A stretch of 11,393 nt of DNA from contig JAGVUW010000657.1 of the NCBI GenBank assembly GCA_019136035.1, forward strand, positions 1 to 11,393. The letters run 5' to 3'. A program made the position numbers and the translations under genes. Below are positions 7,596 to 11,393 of this stretch, piece by piece. Position 1 is the stretch's first letter; the number at the start of each line of letters is the position of its first letter. The notes below the pieces were generated by a model. The model searched no databases, was not told the DNA's origin, and was given only the letters and a program-made list of their open reading frames with translations. Source of the stretch: Verrucomicrobiota bacterium (GTDB lineage Bacteria > Verrucomicrobiota > Lentisphaeria > Oligosphaerales > JAFGRS01).

Positions 7596-7619
7596 CCCCG
7601 GCGTCACGATGGGCCGGGG
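7596..7619 (-). terminator. GC-rich stem-loop downstream of yceH, possible terminator without a U-tract
   Basis: CCCCGGC (7596-7602) and GCCGGGG (7613-7619) form a perfect 7-bp stem with a 10-nt loop, starting about 11 nt past the yceH stop codon. No T-run follows on the minus strand, so it is not a canonical intrinsic terminator. It could stabilise the mRNA end or pause polymerase. Confidence 0.4.
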
Positions 7620-7629
7620 TACGGGGCTC

Positions 7630-8295
7630 TCATTCGAACTGCCGGCGGAACTCGTCCAGGCGGCGTTTGAGGTCGTCGATCTCGGCGCGGAGGGCAGCGA
7701 TCTCGGCCTCGATGCGGCCGAGGCGGCTCTCCTCGGCCTCGACGGCAGCGCGGGCCGGCTCGGGCGCCGGGGCGAGCGCCTCGGCGGCAGGGAGCTCGGG
7801 CTCGCCGCAGAGGCAGTGCATGAAGCGCGGCTCGTGCGTCCGCGGCAGGAGGGGCAGTCTGACGGCGAGGGGGCCATCCGGCCAGCCGACGAGCTGGTGC
7901 AGGGCGGTCTCGGCCTCGGCGATGGTCGCGAAGGGGTGCAGGCGGCCGCTGCGGCCGCGGATCTCGCCGGCGGTCTGGGGGCCGCGCAGGATGAGCAGGC
8001 AGAGGGCCGCGACCTGGTCGGGCGTCAGGGCGACCATCTCGGCGAGGCGGTGTTCGTATTTTGGCACGCGGCTGCCGGATGAGTGGACCATCCAGGCGAG
8101 CTTCTTCTCGCGCAGGCCGTCGAGGCCGCGGACGACGGTCTTCTCGTCGTACTCCACCACCGGCTCGCGGTTGCTCTTCTGGTTGCAGGCCAGAGTCAGG
8201 GCATTCAGCGAGAGCGGGTAGTACTCCGGAGTCGTGATCTGCTTCTCGATCAGGCAGCCAAGAATCCGCGCTTCGACGTCAGTCAGTAGCACCAT
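7630..8295 (-). CDS. yceH: YceH family protein (DUF480/UPF0502)
   Basis: A 221-aa protein matching the YceH/DUF480 family in length and pattern. Characteristic stretches are LTDVEARILGCLIEKQITTP, YYPLSLNALTLACNQKSNR, VVEYDEKTV and LTPDQVAALCLLILRGPQT. The family is built from two winged-helix domains, here about residues 1-85 and 88-160. The C-terminus (190-219) is a clear heptad coiled coil (RIEAEIAALRAEIDDLKRRL), joined by an Ala/Pro/Glu linker at about 168-188. Molecular function is unknown in the family; a DNA-binding or regulatory role is only suggested by the folds. The ATG at 8295 is preceded by AAGGACTGAGGC, which offers a Shine-Dalgarno. The start lies 3 nt past the stop of the pseudopilin remnant, so the gene may be read from the pseudopilin promoter. 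Confidence 0.9.
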   Translation of the reverse strand: MVLLTDVEARILGCLIEKQITTPEYYPLSLNALTLACNQKSNREPVVEYDEKTVVRGLDGLREKKLAWMVHSSGSRVPKYEHRLAEMVALTPDQVAALCLLILRGPQTAGEIRGRSGRLHPFATIAEAETALHQLVGWPDGPLAVRLPLLPRTHEPRFMHCLCGEPELPAAEALAPAPEPARAAVEAEESRLGRIEAEIAALRAEIDDLKRRLDEFRRQFE

Positions 8296-8298
8296 GCC

Positions 8299-8520
8299 TC
8301 AGTCCTTGTTGACCCATAGGGCGTTGGGCATGAAACGCCGATGTCAGGCCACGTGACCGTCGACAAAGGCGAAGTCCACGCCGCCGTTGTGGCGCCACGA
8401 GACGAAGGGCGCCGTGCCGGACCACTGCGTGCTGGACCCGGAGATGTGGTAGTAGTAGCGGGTTGCGGCCGGGGCGGGGGCCCATCGGCACGGCGCGACC
8501 CACTCGTCGGAGTCTCGATG
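8299..8520 (-). pseudogene. Internally deleted, nonsense-mutated third copy of the H-X9-DG pseudopilin-like gene
   Basis: The reading frame gives EWVAPCRW, then RYYYHIS, then PFVSWRHNGGVDFAFVDGHVA, all matching the two intact genes upstream. There is no start codon and no prepilin N-terminus. About 100 residues between the YYY and YYHIS segments of an intact copy are missing, and the junction falls on a run of TAC codons. After GHVA, the Trp codon of copy A (TGG, in AWQKRF) is TGA (8346-8344). Past that stop the frame continues as HRRFMPNALWVNKD and ends at TGA (8301-8299), still clearly homologous to RFMPTALW. This is a remnant, not an expressed gene, although a single base error at 8344-8346 cannot be excluded for the nonsense codon. 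Confidence 0.8.
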
Positions 8521-8552
8521 CAGAAGGGCGCCCCCCAACTCGCGGGCGCGGG

Positions 8553-9248
8553 TCACTTCCTGTTCCACCAGAGCGCCGTCGGCATGAAGCGTTTCTGCCA
8601 GGCGACGTGGCCATCGACGAAGGCAAAGTTGACACCGCCGTTGTGCCGCCACACGACAAAGGGCGCGGCGCCCTGCCAGGTCGAGGTCGACAGCGAGATG
8701 TGGTAGTAGTTGGCATCCACGAACTGGAAGACCTGGCTGGGGCGCTCGTAGGTCGCGAAACGCGCCCAGTCGTACCCGACCGAGGGGGTGCCGGTGGGGC
8801 TGTTCAGGTAGCCGAAGCCCATGTTCTGGCCGTAGCCGCCCCAGTTGTGGCTGCTGGCGTAGGTCCACGTGGTGGCCGCGCCGGCCGGGACGCCCTCTTC
8901 GTTGTAGGCGCCCGGGCACATCGGGTTGCTGGGAACCGCGCCAGCGCCATACTCGGCCTTGGAGAACATCGGCGGGCTGTACGAGTAGTAGAACTGGTAG
9001 TAGTACCGCATCGTCGACGGGTAGGCATCCCAGCGGCACGGCCCCACGTAGTCGTCGTAATCATCGCCGTACATATGGGCGCTCAGGCTCATCTGCTTGA
9101 GGTTGTTCATGCAGCTCGCCTGGCGCGCCTTGGCGCGCGCCGTCTGCAGGGCCGGCAGGAGCATGCTCGCCAGGATCGCGATGATCGCGATCACCACGAG
9201 GAGCTCGATCAGGGTGAAGCACCTGCGCTGTCGACGTGCGTCTTTCAT
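8553..9248 (-). CDS. Prepilin-type N-terminal cleavage/methylation protein with H-X9-DG domain (copy A)
   Basis: A 231-aa type II pseudopilin-like protein. A short basic leader (MKDARRQRRC) precedes the FTLIE prepilin peptidase site at residues 11-15 (E15 is the conserved +5 Glu) and a hydrophobic helix to about residue 33. The C-terminal part has the H-X9-DG signature as H202 and D212-G213, within WRHNGGVNFAFVDGHV. The middle is rich in Tyr, Gly and Trp (RYYYQFYYSYSP, HNWGGYGQN). Such proteins are greatly expanded in Lentisphaerota and Planctomycetes; they are thought to be exported and anchored by the N-terminal helix, and their role is unproven. The residue before the cleavage site is Cys, not the usual Gly. 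The start is ATG 9248, since the upstream in-frame GTG gives an overlong leader. It has its own promoter-like element at 9307-9335 and is a tandem paralogue of copy B. Confidence 0.9.
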   Translation of the reverse strand: MKDARRQRRCFTLIELLVVIAIIAILASMLLPALQTARAKARQASCMNNLKQMSLSAHMYGDDYDDYVGPCRWDAYPSTMRYYYQFYYSYSPPMFSKAEYGAGAVPSNPMCPGAYNEEGVPAGAATTWTYASSHNWGGYGQNMGFGYLNSPTGTPSVGYDWARFATYERPSQVFQFVDANYYHISLSTSTWQGAAPFVVWRHNGGVNFAFVDGHVAWQKRFMPTALWWNRK

Positions 9249-9306
9249 GGCCTCGGCGTGCCCCCTTCGTTCAGGTTGACGGACCGCGGACACTCACGAC
9301 GCTCTC

Positions 9307-9335
9307 ATACTACCACCATCCCCCGGGCCAATCAA
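9307..9335 (-). promoter_or_regulatory. Sigma70-like promoter for pseudopilin copy A
   Basis: On the minus strand TTGATT (9335-9330) and TAGTAT (9312-9307) are separated by exactly 17 bp. The predicted start near 9300 gives a leader of about 50 nt before the ATG at 9248. The element sits just downstream of the terminator of copy B, consistent with separate transcription units. I found no comparable element before copy B. Confidence 0.55.
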
Positions 9336-9344
9336 CATCGCCGC

Positions 9345-9388
9345 AAAAAAGAAACCGCGGCGCGAGTGTGAAGGCACTCGAGCCGCGG
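9345..9388 (-). terminator. Intrinsic terminator of pseudopilin copy B
   Basis: On the minus strand a long stem is followed by TTTCTTTTTT (9354-9345). The stem is CCGCGGC (9388-9382) plus CGAGTG (9380-9375), pairing with CACTCG (9368-9363) and GCCGCGG (9361-9355). It has one mismatch and a 6-nt loop (9374-9369). It begins 38 bases past the copy B stop codon. This is the clearest terminator in the window. Confidence 0.9.
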
Positions 9389-9425
9389 CGGATCCAGCAC
9401 AGCGCTGCCGACCGGCGGGGGCGGA

Positions 9426-10115
9426 TCAGTTCATGTTGTACCACAGCGCCGTCGGCATGAAGCGCTTCTGCGAGGCGACATGGCCATCGATGAAGGCGAT
9501 GTTCATGCCGTTGTTGTGGCGGAAGACAACAAAGGGCGTGGCGCCGCCCCAGACCGAGCTCGAGGACGAGATGTGGTAGTAGTAGGCATCGACGAAGTGG
9601 AACACCTGGCTGGGCCTCATGAACCCGCCGAAGCGTCCCCAGGGGTTGCCGGGGGTGCCGGTAGCGCTGCTGAGGTAGCCGAAGTTCTGGTTCTGGCCAT
9701 AGCCGCCCCAGTTGTGGTTGCCGGCGTAGGTCCAGGTCGCGGCCGCGCCCACCGGCGTGCCCTCTTCGTTGTAGGCGCCCGGGCACATCGGGTTGCTGGC
9801 GACCGCGCCGCTGCCATATTCGGGCTTGGAGAACATCGGCGGGCTGTACGAGTAGTAGAACTGGTAGTAGTACTGCATCGTGGCCGGGTAGGCGGCCCAG
9901 CGGCAGGGGGCGCCGTAGTCGTCGTAGTCATCGCCGTACATGTGGGCGCTGAGGCTCATCTGCTTGAGGTTGTTCATGCAGCTCGCCTGGCGCGCCTTGG
10001 CGCGCGCCGTCTGCAGAGCCGGCAGGAGCATGCTCGCCAGGATCGCGATGATCGCGATCACCACCAGCAGTTCGATCAGCGTAAAGGAGCGCGGGGGGCG
10101 TTGTCTCTGATTCAT
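9426..10115 (-). CDS. Prepilin-type N-terminal cleavage/methylation protein with H-X9-DG domain (copy B)
   Basis: A 229-aa paralogue of copy A with the same layout: basic leader MNQRQRPPRS, FTLIE at residues 11-15, hydrophobic helix, Tyr/Gly/Trp-rich centre, and H-X9-DG at H200 and D210-G211 (FRHNNGMNIAFIDGHV). Residues 11-67 are identical to copy A, whereas the leaders are unrelated and the C-terminal halves differ at many positions. The residue before the cleavage site is Ser instead of Gly. I prefer the ATG at 10115 for its short leader; an ATG at 10151 would add 12 residues. AGAGGA lies 13 nt upstream, but a small hairpin (10117-10129) fills most of that distance. A strong terminator follows. 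It would be inserted in the inner membrane and possibly processed by a prepilin peptidase encoded elsewhere. Confidence 0.9.
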   Translation of the reverse strand: MNQRQRPPRSFTLIELLVVIAIIAILASMLLPALQTARAKARQASCMNNLKQMSLSAHMYGDDYDDYGAPCRWAAYPATMQYYYQFYYSYSPPMFSKPEYGSGAVASNPMCPGAYNEEGTPVGAAATWTYAGNHNWGGYGQNQNFGYLSSATGTPGNPWGRFGGFMRPSQVFHFVDAYYYHISSSSSVWGGATPFVVFRHNNGMNIAFIDGHVASQKRFMPTALWYNMN

Positions 10116-10426
10116 CACGGTCCAACCGTCCTCTTGTGTGTTGCAGACCATTGCACCTGAACGACAAACAGGACCCGAACCAGGCTACGGCCGGCGGGCA
10201 CCTCCTACCCATAGCACCAGTGGCGCAATTCTCAAGCCGCAGCGCTGCGCACGGGGCGTTGCCGTAGAAACGGCCGGGCGCTGGGCTATGTTGGTCGCGC
10301 GGCGCTTTTTGGGGCGCTCCGGGCCTGTCGTGGCGACCGGCACCGGAGCGGCGCCGGCCCCGGCAACACGGCCGCCCGGTGGTCTCGTTGCCCGAACACA
10401 CGCGCGCGACGCATGGAAAGGACATC
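10116..10426. other. Divergent intergenic region between copy B and the M50 gene
   Basis: This 311-bp stretch separates two divergently transcribed genes and must hold both start signals. On the minus strand the best candidate is a weak TTGAGA, 16 bp, TATGGG. On the plus strand I see no convincing promoter. Small symmetric elements are present: ACGGT/ACCGT around 10117-10129 next to the copy B start, and a 12-bp palindrome CGCAGCGCTGCG at 10238-10249. Neither has a clear function. No RNA gene or additional coding frame is supported. Confidence 0.5.
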
Positions 10427-11059
10427 GTGTTCATCGAGCTTCTGGCGAGGGATCCGGCGCGTTTTGTGGCCTGGGTCACGATCGTGGCCTTCTCGGTCTG
10501 CGTGCATGAGACCGTCCATGCCTGGGTGGCCTTCCATCAGGGCGACGACACGGCGGTCCGTCTGGGCTTCGGCGCCATGGATCCGCGCCGCCTGATGGGG
10601 TGGCCCTCGCTGATCGCACTGGTGCTGTTCGGGATTGCCTGGGGTGCAGTTCCGGTGAACCCATCGCGTCTGCGTCGGCGCTGGAGTGAGGCGGCGGTAT
10701 CGCTGTCGGGTCCCTTCTCGAATCTGGTGCTGGCCTGCCTCTTTGCCCTGGGCGCGGTGGCGGTGGCGCGCCTGGCACCGCACGCCGCGCCGCTGTCGCT
10801 CGTGCTGGTCAGCGGCCTGGAGGCGAACTGCATCCTGGCCCTGCTGAATCTGCTGCCGGTGCCGCCCTTCGACGGCTGGTCTGCGGTCACCCTGCTGGTG
10901 CCGCCGGCGCGCCGCCTGGCGCCCGAACAGGTCAACGTCGTGAGCTGGGTCCTGATCGCGCTGGTGCTGTTCACCCCCGCGAGCAGTCTGCTCTGGAACT
11001 GGTCCGACCGCCTGGCACAGACCATCGCCACCGCCGCCGGGGCCGCCCTGCCGGGCTGA
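10427..11059 (+). CDS. Site-2 protease family (M50) integral membrane protein
   Basis: A 210-aa predicted zinc metalloprotease that would cleave substrates within or near the membrane. The zinc-binding HExxH motif is H27-E28-T-V-H31 within a hydrophobic segment (VAFSVCVHETVHAW). SGPFSN (94-99) matches the A/S-G-P-x-x-N motif of the family. NLLPVPPFDG (141-150) is the second motif, whose Asp149 is the third zinc ligand. Four to five hydrophobic segments are evident, and there is no PDZ domain, so this is a compact form. I chose the GTG at 10427 because AAAGGA (10417-10422) precedes it; an in-frame GTG at 10379 lacks a ribosome site. The next gene begins 37 nt later on the same strand and is probably in the same operon. 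Substrate unknown. Confidence 0.87.
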   Translation: MFIELLARDPARFVAWVTIVAFSVCVHETVHAWVAFHQGDDTAVRLGFGAMDPRRLMGWPSLIALVLFGIAWGAVPVNPSRLRRRWSEAAVSLSGPFSNLVLACLFALGAVAVARLAPHAAPLSLVLVSGLEANCILALLNLLPVPPFDGWSAVTLLVPPARRLAPEQVNVVSWVLIALVLFTPASSLLWNWSDRLAQTIATAAGAALPG

Positions 11060-11085
11060 CCGGCACGGTGCCCGGCTCCGCTGAG

Positions 11086-11088
11086 GAG
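11086..11088 (+). promoter_or_regulatory. Ribosome binding site of the solute-binding protein gene
   Basis: GAGGAG centred here lies about 8 nt upstream of the ATG at 11097. It fixes the start of the truncated gene at the window edge. Confidence 0.7.
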
Positions 11089-11096
11089 AATCCGCC

Positions 11097-11393
11097 ATGT
11101 CGCGCAAACTGGTCTTGGCCGTCCTGCCGATCCTGGCCATCATCGCCATACCCCTGATGCTGCGCCGCACCGAGGTCGAAGACAGCGCCAGCAGCCTGCA
11201 ACTGGTGGTGGTCAGCCCGCACAACGAGGCGATACGCTTCGAGTTCGAGCAGGCCTTCCGCCGACACTGCGCCGAGAACCTCGGCCTCGATGTCGATATC
11301 GACTGGCGCGCCCCCGGCGGCACGACCGAGATCGTGCGCTTCCTCGAGAGCAGCTACCTCGCCGCCTTCCGGCTCCTCTGGGAGGCCGACGGG
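11097..11393 (+). CDS. Partial: N-terminus of an ABC transporter extracellular solute-binding protein
   Basis: Ninety-nine codons are visible before the window ends, with no stop. Residues 4-22 form a hydrophobic signal or anchor segment (LVLAVLPILAIIAIPLML) followed by two Arg, with no lipobox Cys. The mature part begins LQLVVVSPHNEAIRFEFEQAFRRH and continues DIDWRAPGGTTEIVRFL. This is the first beta-alpha unit of Fe3+/aminoethylphosphonate-type periplasmic binding proteins as found in Verrucomicrobiota. It would capture a solute outside the cytoplasmic membrane for an ABC importer, whose permease and ATPase genes probably lie downstream. The ligand cannot be deduced from this fragment. It follows the M50 gene closely with a good ribosome site. 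Confidence 0.8.
   Translation, partial: MSRKLVLAVLPILAIIAIPLMLRRTEVEDSASSLQLVVVSPHNEAIRFEFEQAFRRHCAENLGLDVDIDWRAPGGTTEIVRFLESSYLAAFRLLWEADG

Noticed and set aside
6236..8221. 661-codon plus-strand frame across the regulator, intergenic region and yceH
   Set aside because: It runs through the promoter and tandem repeats and opposes two well-supported genes. The Arg/Ser-rich C-terminal part is typical of shadow translation.
8344..8346. TGA read as tryptophan (alternative genetic code)
   Set aside because: All other tryptophans at conserved sites are TGG and several genes end in TGA, so a nonsense mutation or base error is the simpler explanation.
10238..10249. CGCAGCGCTGCG palindrome as an operator
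   Set aside because: Short GC palindromes are frequent at this base composition, and it is not placed relative to a credible promoter.
1..11393. CRISPR array, tRNA, rRNA, insertion sequence or integrase
   Set aside because: No regularly spaced repeats, cloverleaf sequence, transposase-like protein or flanking inverted/direct repeats were seen.

Overview
The window is about 70% GC and carries no RNA gene, IS element or CRISPR array that I can see. Three things point to the PVC superphylum (Lentisphaerota, Kiritimatiellota or Verrucomicrobiota): the H-X9-DG pseudopilin-like proteins, the DUF6259-type glycosidase-like protein, and the double-SIS MurQ/GKRP-like protein. This placement is inferred from gene content; there is no marker gene in the window.

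Region 1 (7504 down to 1, minus strand) looks like a single carbohydrate-utilisation operon. From promoter to end it contains an AraR-like regulator (GntR winged helix fused to a LacI/PBP1 sensor, 6251-7414), a 598-aa double-SIS protein of the MurQ/GKRP superfamily (4447-6243), a DUF6259-type TIM-barrel protein (2286-4412), a GcnA-like GH20 beta-N-acetylhexosaminidase (336-2228), and the first 99 codons of a further gene leaving the window at base 1. Gaps between genes are 7, 34, 57 and 37 bases. A sigma70-like promoter (TTGACA, 17 bp, TAACTT) lies upstream of the regulator. A TTGTATATACAT palindrome overlaps its predicted transcription start, so autoregulation by the regulator is likely. None of the enzymes has a recognisable signal peptide, so the pathway probably processes imported amino-sugar-containing oligosaccharides in the cytoplasm.

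Region 2 (7505-7629) is a short spacer with a GC-rich stem-loop and two perfect 18-bp tandem repeats, separating the sugar operon from a YceH/DUF480 gene (7630-8295).

Region 3 (8299-10115, minus strand) is a tandem cluster of H-X9-DG pseudopilin-like genes. Two copies are intact, with identical predicted residues 11-67 but unrelated leader peptides. A third copy is an internally deleted remnant carrying a TGG-to-TGA nonsense codon, directly abutting yceH. A strong intrinsic terminator follows the first intact copy, and the second has its own promoter-like element.

Region 4 (10427-11393, plus strand) is divergent. It holds a small M50 site-2-protease family membrane protein, followed 37 bases later by the start of an extracellular solute-binding protein of an ABC transporter, cut off by the window edge.
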